A stretch of 34,518 bases of DNA. Origin: Acidobacteriota bacterium (GTDB taxonomy: Bacteria; Acidobacteriota; G020349885). The stretch covers positions 2,364,100-2,398,617 of the forward strand of contig CP070701.1 in assembly GCA_020349885.1 (NCBI GenBank), read 5' to 3'. The notes beneath the pieces are model-generated. The model did no database searches. It was not told the origin of the DNA and saw only the letters and a program-made list of their open reading frames with translations. This document shows positions 8,431 to 18,767 of this stretch, piece by piece (within the stretch, counting starts at the first letter, position 1; the number at the start of each line of letters is the position of its first letter). Position numbers and translations under genes: made by a program.

Positions 8431-9756
8431 ATGGGTACGGATTCCTATTTGGCGTATTTCGACGTGGACGGCGCACCCGAAGGGTTGCCGACCCTCGGTA
8501 TCGAGTACGAACTCCTCGGTGTTTTTGAGGAATCCGCGGAGGCCATCCCGTTTGACGGGCCGCGTTCGCTTTCGGAGGTTTTTCGGAACATGATACGCAC
8601 GGGCCGCTACACGCCCCTAAAAGAAAAGGGGAACACGCTCGGGCTTCAAGGGCCGGGATACCGCATCACGCTCGAGCCGGGCTGTCAGGTGGAATACAGC
8701 GGCGGCGTCCATGCTTCGCTCGCCTCAATCGAGCGGGAGTTTCATGATTTCCGGGAGAATCTCCTTGCCGCCTCGGCGCCCCTTCGCATCCGCTGGCTGC
8801 CTTTGGGCCTCCAGCCCGTGACGCCGCTCGCGAGGATGGACCTCATCCCCAAGGAGCGCTACCGCATCATGACGAAGTACTTCCCCGTGCGCGGTGGCCG
8901 CCTCGCGCTCGTGATGATGCGTCAGACGGGCGGGTTCCAGGTCGGAGTCGGCTATCGCAGCCTCGAGGATGCAGCGCAAAAGTTCGCCGTGGCCACGCGG
9001 GCCTCGTCGTTCGTGAGCGCCGCGTTTGCCAACTCGTCCATCGCCGAGGGCCGCCCCAACGACCACCAGTCGTACCGCATGATGGCGTGGGCCGAATGCG
9101 ACCCCGACCGCTGCCTGTATGTGGAGAAGGGCCTGAGCCGGGAGTTCACGCCGCAGGATTACGTGGACTACGCGATGGACGTTCCCATGGTGTTTCTCGC
9201 TCGGGGGGAACGCTACATTCCCTTCGAGGGCAAGGTGACGTTTCGCCAGTTTTCGCAGGAGGGCTACCTGGGCTACAAGGAAGAGCCCCCGGACTGGGAG
9301 GTGCAGTTGTCGATGGTGTTTCCAGAGGTGCGCCTGCGGCCCGGTTACGTCGAGGTGCGCGCCATGGACGGCGCTACGCCCGCGCTCGCGTTGGCCGGCG
9401 CCGCGTTCTGGCGCGGCCTTCTGGAACATGCCGATGTCCGCCAGCGCGCCCTTTCGGTCGCTGGGGAAACGTCTCTCGAAGAGCGCCTTGAGCTTCATCG
9501 GCGCATCGCGCGCGAGGGACTCGTCGCCGAGTACCGGGGCCGCCGCGTCCTGGACGTTGCGCGGGAGCTTTCAACGGCCGCGCGCGAGGGGCTTGCGCAT
9601 GTGGCACCCAACGAAGTCGCGTATCTCGCGCCTCTTGAGCGGGTGCTGGCCGAAGGCAGGCCCCCCGCCATGCGCTTTCTTCCCGGCCCCGACGCGCGAC
9701 AAGAGACCAGGACGGGGCATCCCGGCCGTTTCGTGAATCGCGTGGCGTTGCGCTGA
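8431..9756 (+). CDS. gshA: Glutamate-cysteine ligase, GCS2 (plant/proteobacterial) type
   Basis: Joins glutamate and cysteine with ATP to make gamma-glutamylcysteine, the first step of glutathione or related thiol synthesis, in the cytoplasm. The 441-residue protein fits the GCS2 family. Near the N-terminus it has YLAYF followed by GIEYELLG, the family's G-x-E-x-E region. It also has PKERYRIMTKYFP, FANSSIAEGRPN, a DPDRC segment, DYAMDVPM and FPEVRLRPGYVEVRAMDG, matching the FPEVRLK..EMRGADG block. The ATG at 8431 puts four residues before the usual first helix. A GTG at 8407 in the same frame is possible; neither has a good ribosome site. No glutathione synthetase gene is present, so the final thiol is unknown. 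Confidence 0.85.
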   Translation: MGTDSYLAYFDVDGAPEGLPTLGIEYELLGVFEESAEAIPFDGPRSLSEVFRNMIRTGRYTPLKEKGNTLGLQGPGYRITLEPGCQVEYSGGVHASLASIEREFHDFRENLLAASAPLRIRWLPLGLQPVTPLARMDLIPKERYRIMTKYFPVRGGRLALVMMRQTGGFQVGVGYRSLEDAAQKFAVATRASSFVSAAFANSSIAEGRPNDHQSYRMMAWAECDPDRCLYVEKGLSREFTPQDYVDYAMDVPMVFLARGERYIPFEGKVTFRQFSQEGYLGYKEEPPDWEVQLSMVFPEVRLRPGYVEVRAMDGATPALALAGAAFWRGLLEHADVRQRALSVAGETSLEERLELHRRIAREGLVAEYRGRRVLDVARELSTAAREGLAHVAPNEVAYLAPLERVLAEGRPPAMRFLPGPDARQETRTGHPGRFVNRVALR

Positions 9757-9781
9757 GGCGGTTTTCGCATCCGCCTTGACA
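9756..9781. promoter_or_regulatory. Hairpin after gshA overlapping a TTGACA element
   Basis: AGGCGG and CCGCCT form a 6-bp stem with a 9-base loop (9756-9776), directly at the stop codon of the upstream gene. The last base of the stem begins a perfect TTGACA (9776-9781). No good -10 lies at 17 bases; TAGCAT at 9796-9801 is only 14 away. No T-run follows the hairpin. It could be a weak terminator, a promoter for the gene at 9853, or both. Confidence 0.3.
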
Positions 9782-9852
9782 ACCGTCCCAAAGCGTAGCA
9801 TCCTATCGACCACGGAGTGACCTAGGCGTCAATGTTTTTCTTGTGAAACCCT

Positions 9853-10530
9853 ATGGAGCAGCAGAAAAGAAAAGGTTCCGAAGAGCAGATGATCGAAGCC
9901 GACTTCGACCAGATGGAGGTTCTGCTCAAGCGTATCGAGGTCGAGTACAACGTGTACTTCCAGGGGGGGCGCAAGCGACCTCCCGACGACTACATGCGCA
10001 CGCTCAAGAACCTCGTGCGCCGCTACCGCAACATGACGCTCCGGCAGTACCGGCACCGCTTCCGTTTCTCGACGTTCATATCGAAATTTTCAATATACGA
10101 GGAGCGCTGGAACCGCCGCTTGAAAGAGATTGAGGAGAGTGTTGATCGCGGGATAACGGGCGCCCAGCGCGTGACGCTCGAGTCGCTCGGCGTCAAGCGT
10201 GAGGTGCCGCAGGACCTCGACGAAGCGGAACAGGCTGCGGACGTTTCACCGCCCCCGGTTCCCGCCGAGCGGGCACCCGGAGCGGACCCCATGTCTCACC
10301 GCATTTCCGACCTTTCTGAGGACCGCGACGCCGTGGAAAAGCTTTTCAAGGCCTACATGGCGGCCAAGGAGAAAGCGGGCGAGAACGTAAAGAAGCTCCG
10401 CCTCGCAAGCTTCAAGAAGGTGATCGCCAAGCAGGTGAAGGGTTTTCAGGCGAAAGGCGCGGAGCACGTGCAGTTTCAGATCGAGACCAAGGACGGAAAA
10501 GTGAAGCTCAGGGCGGGGCGCGCGAAGTGA
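9853..10530 (+). CDS. MXAN_5187-like C-terminal domain protein, function unknown
   Basis: A 225-residue, highly charged soluble protein. The N-terminal half is helical (DQMEVLLKRIEVEYNVYF, then RTLKNLVRRYRNMTLRQY). A Pro-rich linker lies near residues 128-145. The C-terminus (about 160-222) has the pattern FKAYMAAKEKAGENV ... FKKVIAKQ ... VQFQIETKDGKVKLRA. This resembles the domain seen at the end of Myxococcus MXAN_5187 and relatives, where the equivalent stretch reads VRFQVYVKxGKAALKA; that comparison is from memory. The molecular role is unknown. The stop codon overlaps the GTG start of the next gene by 4 bases (GTGA), which implies translational coupling. Confidence 0.75.
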   Translation: MEQQKRKGSEEQMIEADFDQMEVLLKRIEVEYNVYFQGGRKRPPDDYMRTLKNLVRRYRNMTLRQYRHRFRFSTFISKFSIYEERWNRRLKEIEESVDRGITGAQRVTLESLGVKREVPQDLDEAEQAADVSPPPVPAERAPGADPMSHRISDLSEDRDAVEKLFKAYMAAKEKAGENVKKLRLASFKKVIAKQVKGFQAKGAEHVQFQIETKDGKVKLRAGRAK

Positions 10531-12143
10531 ATTCCCTTTTCCTTTTCGCCTGGCTCGGGGCCTGGGGCGCGGCCGCCACCGCTCCGGCTCCCCCCGCGCC
10601 CGAGCTCTCCCTCGACGAGCGCATCGTGGAGGTGCATGAGCTGATCGAGCAGTATCCCGACGTGCCGGAGTTTCACATCGAGCTCGGCAATCTGTACCTG
10701 GCGAAAAACTGGGACAAGGACGCCGCCCGCTCCTATCGCAGGGCGCTCAAACTGGACGGCCGCAACCTCGACGCGCGCTACAACCTGGGCGTGATCCATC
10801 TCCTGAATCGTGACTTCCGCAGTGCAGCGGCGACCTTCCAGCATGTCGTGAAAAAAAGTTCAAAGCACGCGCGCGCGCACTTTAACCTCGGCGCCGCGAA
10901 CGAAGGGCTGCGCCGCCACGACGCGGCCATCGAGTCCTACAAACGGGCTTTCGAACTCGACCCGGGGCTACGCGAGGTGCGCAACAATCCCGCCCTGGTC
11001 ACGTCCGACCTGATCTATCTGTCGCAGGTGAGACTCTACCTCGAAACGTCGGGCAGCACGGCGCTTCCGGTCATCGCGCCCGATTGGCAGGCGGCGCTTG
11101 CGAAAGCCAAAGCCCGGCCCGAAGCGGAGGCTGCGCCCCGGGCGAGAGCGAGGATTGAGGAAAAACCTTTGCCCCAAGGGTGGCTTGGGAAGCGCAAGGC
11201 GGAACGCGCCGCGCGAAAGGAGAAAAAGGCCGCAGCTCGCGAAGCCAAGCGGGCGGAGAAGAAGGCGTCCAAGGAGGGTGAACCCGCAGAGAAAGCGCCC
11301 GCTTTGGAGGGTGCCGGCAAGGCTCCACCCAAGGAAGCATTGAAGGAAGGGGAAGAGGCGGCTCCGCTCACGCGCGAGGAGCGGCGCGAGAAGCGCAAGA
11401 TGGAGCGCGCCGCACGAAAGGAGGAAAAGGCCGCAGCTCGCGAGGCCAAACGGGCGGAGAAGAAGGCGCGCAAGGAGAAACGCGCCGCGGAGCGCGCGGC
11501 AAAGAAAGAAGCGAAGCGCTTAGAAAAGGAAGCCGAGAAGGCGCAGCGCGAGAAGGAAAAAGAGTCAAAAGCCAGAGAAGAAGCGCCTCCCGTAGCAACG
11601 CCCCCTGTCGCAGCACCTCCTGCCAAAGCACCACCTGCCGCAGCGCCTCCTGCCAAAGCACCACCTGCCGCAGCGCCTCCTGCCAAAGCGCCTCCTGCTG
11701 CAGCGCCTCCATCAACAGTGCCTCCATCAACAGCACCTCCCGCCGAAGCGCCTCCCGCCGAAGAGCCCCCCGCCGAAGCGCATCCATCAACAGTGCCTCC
11801 ATCCGCAGCGCCTCCCGCCGAAGAGCCCCCCGCCGAAGCGCTTCCATCAACAGTGCCTCCATCCGCAGCGCCTCCTGCCGCAGCGCCTCCTGCCGCAGCG
11901 CCCCCTGCTAAAGCACCTCCCGCCGAAGCGCCCCCTGCTAAAGCACCTCCCGCCGAAGCGCCCCCTGCCGAAGCGCCTTCTGCGGAAGAACCTCCTGTTG
12001 AAGAGCCTCCCGCTGAAGCACCCCATACCGGAGCGTTTCCTGCTGAAGAGCCTCCTGCTGAAGAACCTCCCGCCGAAGCGGAACCCAGCAGCGAGGAACC
12101 GGCGGACGCGAATCTACAAGAAGAGAAAAAATCCGACGGCTGA
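10527..12143 (+). CDS. Exported TPR protein with Lys/Ala/Glu-rich and Pro/Ala-rich tail
   Basis: 538 residues starting at GTG 10527, overlapping the previous stop. The N-terminus is hydrophobic (about 1-24) and may be a signal peptide or anchor. Residues about 35-160 hold three to four TPRs (FHIELGNLYLAKNW, ARYNLGVIHLLNRD, AHFNLGAANEGLRRHDAA). Residues about 190-350 are extremely Lys/Ala/Glu-rich, probably one long charged helix. They contain two near-identical copies of a block with AARKEKKAAAREAKRAEKKA. Residues about 350-530 are a degenerate array of PPAEA, PPAKA, PPAAA and PPSTV. The tail could span the periplasm in the manner of TonB- or TolA-like proteins, but no TonB C-terminal domain is seen. 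The TPR part may bind a partner protein. Confidence 0.8.
   Translation: MNSLFLFAWLGAWGAAATAPAPPAPELSLDERIVEVHELIEQYPDVPEFHIELGNLYLAKNWDKDAARSYRRALKLDGRNLDARYNLGVIHLLNRDFRSAAATFQHVVKKSSKHARAHFNLGAANEGLRRHDAAIESYKRAFELDPGLREVRNNPALVTSDLIYLSQVRLYLETSGSTALPVIAPDWQAALAKAKARPEAEAAPRARARIEEKPLPQGWLGKRKAERAARKEKKAAAREAKRAEKKASKEGEPAEKAPALEGAGKAPPKEALKEGEEAAPLTREERREKRKMERAARKEEKAAAREAKRAEKKARKEKRAAERAAKKEAKRLEKEAEKAQREKEKESKAREEAPPVATPPVAAPPAKAPPAAAPPAKAPPAAAPPAKAPPAAAPPSTVPPSTAPPAEAPPAEEPPAEAHPSTVPPSAAPPAEEPPAEALPSTVPPSAAPPAAAPPAAAPPAKAPPAEAPPAKAPPAEAPPAEAPSAEEPPVEEPPAEAPHTGAFPAEEPPAEEPPAEAEPSSEEPADANLQEEKKSDG
11585..12095 (+). repeat. Degenerate 15-bp tandem repeats coding Pro-Pro-Ala-x-Ala
   Basis: About 34 units of five codons, roughly GCNCCTCCNGCNRAA, run through the 3' third of the TPR gene. 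Some blocks recur almost exactly (the AAAGCACCACCTGCCGCAGCG type, and CCATCAACAGTGCCTCCATC), giving higher-order repeats. The array is likely prone to unit gain and loss by slippage. It creates long but meaningless open frames on the opposite strand. Confidence 0.85.
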
Positions 12144-12156
12144 TTAGGGCTGCCGC

Positions 12157-15100
12157 CTAGCGCAGCATCACGAGGACTTTGACCGTCCCGGTGCCCGCGC
12201 CGAGCGTCCCCATCGCCTTGCCGAGGATGGTTCCGGGGACGGGGCTCAAGGCTTTCATCGCGTGGCCCGGCGTCGGAGAAGCCACGAGGAGGTCGCCCGC
12301 TTCGACGGCGCCGTATCCCGCGTCCACCTTGCACGCCACCGTCCCGGAGAGCGCCACCGCCGCGTGCGTAGCCTTGAAGATTTCTTCAAGCTGCGCCCAT
12401 GCGGCGTCCTCGGCCTCCTTGTCACCGACGGCGCGCGCGTCGTCTATCCGCGCCGCAAGCTCCGGCTCCATGGCTGCAATCTGTCTGATGCTCCTCCCAA
12501 GCTCGACGCCGGGTGCCGCGGAAACGATACCCACGACCCTCGGGTCGGACTCGAAAGCGCAACGCTGAAGCACGCTGGGATTCTGGGGATCCATCACGAG
12601 CACGTCGCCCGCCTCCACGGTCTCGCTCACGGGATGGTACTCCGCCAGGTCGAGCGATGCGGGACGCACGGAGCCTTTTAAATAGAGATTCCCTTCCTCG
12701 TCCACGCGGAAGACTTCCTCCTGCAGGCCTTCCTCGCCGTCGCGAAAGACGGAGAAGCGCGCCGCGTCGTTCGCGTCCTTGTCGAGGGCGATCTGCAAAT
12801 TTCCGTCCATCTCCTGCCTGCCGGTCTTCCGGTCGGGCGTGCGCAGGTCGAGCTCGTCGCGCAGCGCCGCCTCGCGCCCCTTGCCCTCGCGCCGGAGCTC
12901 CCGCACCGCGCCGAAGAGAAGTGCTTCGGCCTTCTTGACGTCGACGAATTGGTCCGCCGTCGGGTCTTCCGGCGTCGGCGTGCCCCGGATGATTGCCGGG
13001 ACGGTGGCGGGATCCACGATGAGTTGCACCTCGCCGGTTCGCTGGTTGGTCACGGGGATACCCTTCATACCGTCTATCAGGTCGAGGTCGGGGTATGTGT
13101 CAAAAGAGAGCCAGTCGTCATCACTACCGGCACTAAGATAAAAACGAAAACCGTCCGCCCAGACGAGGTTCCAGTAGCGGTTCGATGCTCCCAAGTCGAT
13201 CAAGTCGGAAGTATGCGGCGCAAGGTCGGTGGAGACCTGGAGCTGCAAAGTGGAATCGTTCCACCTTAGATATTCCTGGCCCCCGTTGAAGTAGAGATAG
13301 TGGTCATCGTCGGTGGCCTCCTGACCGATATAAAGATCTCTCCCTATACCGGCATAGTCCGGGGTGTAAATCCCCCACGTGCTGCCGGTGAAATACCCGC
13401 CGTAGTTTGTTAAGCCGCCGGCTGCATCGCCGTAGACGCCGTAGAGTGTGCCGGTGCCGATCGCCTCGCCCTTCACGCCCGTGCTATTCGAATGACCCAG
13501 CACGCCGATGTTGTCACCGGGAGTGGTGGCCCCGGTCGAGATTCCGGCCACACCGATTTCCAGCCCGTTCCAGTCCGCCGAACCCACGCCGTCGAAATCT
13601 GTGGCTCCCTGCACGCCCAGGTAGCCGCGGGTGGGGCCGGCATCTCCGTCTCCGCGCACGGCGCCGTAGCCTCCCGTCGCACCGGAGCCGTAGGTCGAAT
13701 CGACCCGCCAATTGCTTGCCTGCGTCTTCGTCCCCGCGTTGAGGTTTTCCGCGTAGGCATAGCCCGACGTGTAAAGCCCCCAGTTCACCGAACCGCCCGA
13801 GGCCGTGCCGTAGACGCCGTAGTTCGTTGCCGCGGTGCCCGAGGCGATGCCGTAAACGCCGAGGTGTAAGCCGGTGCCTGTATCGCCGCTCGAACTGAAG
13901 GACCCGCCGTAGTGCGACGCGGCGGCCGTGCCGTTCGATTCGCCGAAAACTCCATAGTCGGGGCCGGTAAAATGTCCCCCGTACACTGAACCCGCGCCAT
14001 AAACGGCGTAGTCGCTGTTCGGCGCGGTGCCCACGCCGATCGTCTCAGAGAACGTGATCGCGCCCGCCGCCGTGTCGTCCACGTCGCTTCGCAGGAACTG
14101 CAGCGAGTCGAGCGTGTCCAGCGTATCCGCGTCACCCGCAGCGTGTGTATGGAGTGCGGTCGTCCCGCCGTCCGTGAGGCCCGTCACGTCCGCCGCCGTC
14201 AGATCGTCGTCCGCGCCGCCGCCCAGGTCGAGAGTCCCGCCCACGTAGGCGTCGTTCGGCGTGTAAAGACCCCAGTTTATCGCGCCGCCAAAAGCCCTGC
14301 CGTATACGCCGTAGTGCGTTCCCTCACCCGAGGGCTCTTCGGCTTGCCCCCAAACGCCATAATGATTGCCTTTGCCGCCCCCTGCAATTCCCTGAACACC
14401 GAAATGCGGTCCCGTGCTTTCGGCGTCTCCCGTTGCTTCCGCCGTAAGCCCGTGGACAAATTTGTCGTTTGAGGCTCCAGAAGCATTAGCCTGGCTGTAC
14501 ATTCCGTAGAAGGAAGACGAGGTAGCCGTGTCAGCATTTACCGCCAGGGCACGCACGCCGTAGAGCGCGGCCTGTGAAGTTTCGTCCACATAGCCGTTCA
14601 CGCCTCGGGTGGTCCCTCTAAAGTTACCGCCGTAAAAAGACCCCTCACTATACACCCCATAGCTGTTGATGGGCGCAACGCCCACCCCGAGATGGCCGCC
14701 TTGAACGTATAGATCGTCGCCGACGTCCACCGTTGCATTCAGCGTATCCACGAGGCTACCCCGCACGTCCGTCGTCGCCGCCGTGAACGTGATCACGCCC
14801 GCCGCCGTGTCGTCAACGTCCTTGCGCAGATAGCGCCCGTCGCCGTCCGTAGTGTGCACGTGCAGCGACGTATCTCCTCCGTCCGTCAGGTCCGTCACGT
14901 CCGCCGTCGTCAGGTCGTCGTCCGCGCCGCCGCCCAGGTCGAGAGTCCCGCCCACGTAAGCGTCGTTCGGCGTATAGATGCCCCAGGTCGACCCCAAGAA
15001 ATACCCGCCGTAATTCGTCGCGCCACCCGAGGCATTACCGAAGACGCCGTAGTGCGCACCTCCCGATGTGATACTGTTCGCAACGCCATGAAGCGCGAAG

Positions 15101-16596
15101 TGGTCGCCCGTGCTGGAGGCGTCTCCGATGGCGTGGCCGCTTACACCATGAACGGTCTTCTCGTTGTCCGTGCCAAAGGCGTTGGCGGTACCGTACGTTC
15201 CGTAAAGGAAGCCCGTTCCCGTTCCGCCGTTCTGCGCGGAATTGTGGGAGCCGTAGCCCGTCGATGCGGTAGGGCTCGCGATGCAGCGAGCGCCGTATTC
15301 GTTGCCCGCGAAGTATCCTCCGTAGTTCGTCGCGCCGCCCGAGGCCGCGCCGTAGACGCCGTGGTGGATGCCTGACGCCGCGGGAAGGATCGCTTCGCCG
15401 TAAACGCCGTAGTGGTCGCCCTTGCTGGAGGCGTCTCCGATGGCGTGGCCGCTCAGGCCATGGAGGGTCTTTGCGTTGTCCGTGCCCGAGGCGGTGGCGG
15501 TGCCGTACGTTCCGTAAATGGCGTCCGTTCCCGTGTCGTTGCTTTGCACGGAATTGTAGGCACCGTAGCCCGTCGACGCGGAGACGCTTGCCACGCTGCG
15601 AACGCCGTATCTGCCTCCTTGGAAGTATCCTCCGTAGTTCGTCGCGCCGCCCCCGGATATTCCGTAGACGCCGTAGTGCGAGCCGCTCGTTGTGGCAAGG
15701 GACGCCTCGCCGAAGACGCCGTAATGATTGCCCGTGCTTGAACCGTCTCCGCCGGCAAAACCGCGCAGGCCGTAGACGGACTTTGAGTTGTCCACGCCCT
15801 TGGCGCTGGCGGTGCAGTAAGCCCCGAAAAGTTCGCCGCCTCCCGTGTCGCTGTTTTGCGCTGAATTGAAGGCGCCATAGAGTGTGCTTGCCGTATTTTC
15901 GTTCACGGAACTATTGGAGCCGCGCACGGTGCCTTTAAAATAACCGCCGTAGGTCGGGTTGGGCGAAACGCCCACCCCGATGTTTCCACCCAGAACCCAC
16001 AGGTCATCCCCTACGTTCACCACGGAATCCGTCGTATCCACGAGGCTCCCCCGCACGTCCGTCGTCGCCGCCGTGAACGTAATCACGCCCGCCGCCGTAT
16101 CGGCGATGTCCTTGCGCAGGAATTGCGAAGAATCAAATCCGTCGAGCGTGTCGGCGTCTCCCGAGCTCGCAGCCGTCCCCGCGTTCAAAGCATACGCCGC
16201 CGAGACGACGCGAATTCTCGGCGTCATCGCCGGGTCGGCACCGACCTGCACTTCCACATAGACCGCCGAGTAGTCGCGAAACACGTCCGTGAGCGCCGTG
16301 TACGTGCCGGGACCCGAGCCGTCCGTCACCGTGCCGCCGCCGAGCGAGACGTTGAAGAGGCCGCCCGTCACCGTGACGGCGCCGCTTCCGGCCGCCGTGT
16401 GGGAATCGATGAGAATCTCGTTCCCTGCCGCCGGGTCGTCGAAGAAGCGGAACGTCATGTCGTACGCTCCATCAAGGGGCGCGTCTGAAGAATCTCGCAG
16501 GACTCCCTGGAAGTTTACGAGATCGGGCGGCGCCGCCTGCGCGAAGGCAAGCGTGGCGGCCGCAAACATTGCAAGGCAAATGGCAGTGTTTTTCAT
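12157..16596 (-). CDS. Large exported tail-fibre-like repeat protein
   Basis: 1479 residues. The start at 16596 is chosen because a signal peptide (MKNTAICLAMFAAATLAFAQ) follows and AGAGG precedes it; the frame stays open to 16683, but that part is promoter DNA with tandem repeats. Residues about 21-150 form a beta-rich domain (VNFQGVLRDSSDAPLDGAYDMTFRF). The middle alternates fibre-like segments (DADTLDGFDSSQFLRKD, DDTAAGVITF) with YGVYG, ASGGATNYGGYF and GVGVAP repeats. The last ~200 residues ([42 protein letters not shown]) form a C-terminal domain shared by many bacterial fibre-like surface proteins. It probably forms a trimeric or beta-helical surface fibre for adhesion. No phage genes are nearby, so it is not an obvious prophage part. 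It converges on the TPR gene with 13 bases between stops. Confidence 0.85.
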   Translation of the reverse strand: MKNTAICLAMFAAATLAFAQAAPPDLVNFQGVLRDSSDAPLDGAYDMTFRFFDDPAAGNEILIDSHTAAGSGAVTVTGGLFNVSLGGGTVTDGSGPGTYTALTDVFRDYSAVYVEVQVGADPAMTPRIRVVSAAYALNAGTAASSGDADTLDGFDSSQFLRKDIADTAAGVITFTAATTDVRGSLVDTTDSVVNVGDDLWVLGGNIGVGVSPNPTYGGYFKGTVRGSNSSVNENTASTLYGAFNSAQNSDTGGGELFGAYCTASAKGVDNSKSVYGLRGFAGGDGSSTGNHYGVFGEASLATTSGSHYGVYGISGGGATNYGGYFQGGRYGVRSVASVSASTGYGAYNSVQSNDTGTDAIYGTYGTATASGTDNAKTLHGLSGHAIGDASSKGDHYGVYGEAILPAASGIHHGVYGAASGGATNYGGYFAGNEYGARCIASPTASTGYGSHNSAQNGGTGTGFLYGTYGTANAFGTDNEKTVHGVSGHAIGDASSTGDHFALHGVANSITSGGAHYGVFGNASGGATNYGGYFLGSTWGIYTPNDAYVGGTLDLGGGADDDLTTADVTDLTDGGDTSLHVHTTDGDGRYLRKDVDDTAAGVITFTAATTDVRGSLVDTLNATVDVGDDLYVQGGHLGVGVAPINSYGVYSEGSFYGGNFRGTTRGVNGYVDETSQAALYGVRALAVNADTATSSSFYGMYSQANASGASNDKFVHGLTAEATGDAESTGPHFGVQGIAGGGKGNHYGVWGQAEEPSGEGTHYGVYGRAFGGAINWGLYTPNDAYVGGTLDLGGGADDDLTAADVTGLTDGGTTALHTHAAGDADTLDTLDSLQFLRSDVDDTAAGAITFSETIGVGTAPNSDYAVYGAGSVYGGHFTGPDYGVFGESNGTAAASHYGGSFSSSGDTGTGLHLGVYGIASGTAATNYGVYGTASGGSVNWGLYTSGYAYAENLNAGTKTQASNWRVDSTYGSGATGGYGAVRGDGDAGPTRGYLGVQGATDFDGVGSADWNGLEIGVAGISTGATTPGDNIGVLGHSNSTGVKGEAIGTGTLYGVYGDAAGGLTNYGGYFTGSTWGIYTPDYAGIGRDLYIGQEATDDDHYLYFNGGQEYLRWNDSTLQLQVSTDLAPHTSDLIDLGASNRYWNLVWADGFRFYLSAGSDDDWLSFDTYPDLDLIDGMKGIPVTNQRTGEVQLIVDPATVPAIIRGTPTPEDPTADQFVDVKKAEALLFGAVRELRREGKGREAALRDELDLRTPDRKTGRQEMDGNLQIALDKDANDAARFSVFRDGEEGLQEEVFRVDEEGNLYLKGSVRPASLDLAEYHPVSETVEAGDVLVMDPQNPSVLQRCAFESDPRVVGIVSAAPGVELGRSIRQIAAMEPELAARIDDARAVGDKEAEDAAWAQLEEIFKATHAAVALSGTVACKVDAGYGAVEAGDLLVASPTPGHAMKALSPVPGTILGKAMGTLGAGTGTVKVLVMLR
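13340..15970 (-). repeat. YGVYG/GGYF repeat-coding region of tail-fibre-like gene
   Basis: Numerous imperfect units code for GVYGxASGGATNYGGYF-like segments, together with YGAYNSxQ and SSTGDHYGV variants. DNA similarity between units is strong, for example between 15120-15200 and 15420-15500. The larger cassette VGGTLDLGGGADDDLT(A/T)ADVT occurs twice (near 14190-14250 and 14890-14960). This implies expansion by internal duplication. Confidence 0.8.
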
Positions 16597-16628
16597 GGGT
16601 TTTCCTCTTTTTTTTGGATTGATTGTTT

Positions 16629-16664
16629 CATAACCCCTGGTTGTAACATAACCCCTGGTTGTAA
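16629..16664. repeat. Two tandem exact 18-bp direct repeats upstream of fibre gene
   Basis: CATAACCCCTGGTTGTAA occurs twice back to back (16629-16646 and 16647-16664), 33-68 bases upstream of the ATG at 16596. Each copy contains AACC-CCT-GGTT, a small inverted repeat typical of a dimeric regulator half-site pair. It is likely an operator or an upstream leader element of the fibre gene. No regulator was identified. Confidence 0.55.
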
Positions 16665-16675
16665 GGTATGAGTCT

Positions 16676-16691
16676 ACCACCAAACGGTGGT
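16676..16691. repeat. Perfect 6-bp inverted repeat
   Basis: ACCACC-AAAC-GGTGGT is a stem of six with a loop of four. It lies between the tandem 18-bp repeats and the paralogue remnant. There is no T-run on either side, so a rho-independent terminator is unlikely; an operator or transcript hairpin is possible. Confidence 0.4.
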
Positions 16692-16730
16692 CTAAGGAAA
16701 GCGCTCTCTCTCCCCCGGGCGGGCGCCTCC

Positions 16731-18733
<2,003 letters not shown>

Positions 18734-18767
18734 GGATGGGCAACTCAATAGTTAGAGAGGTTATGAC

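Noticed and set aside
11585-12095. CRISPR or minisatellite outside a gene
   Set aside because: The units are multiples of three, in frame, and code for Pro/Ala repeats.
11036-12334. 432-codon minus-strand frame rich in Gly, Ala and Ser
   Set aside because: It is the reverse reading of the Pro/Ala repeat array of the TPR gene and crosses into the next gene.
12157-16596. Prophage fragment because of tail-fibre-like repeats
   Set aside because: A signal peptide is present and no capsid, tail, integrase or lysis genes are nearby.
16629-16664. CRISPR-like direct repeat
   Set aside because: There are only two copies, with no spacer between them and no cas genes nearby; an operator or leader repeat is more likely.
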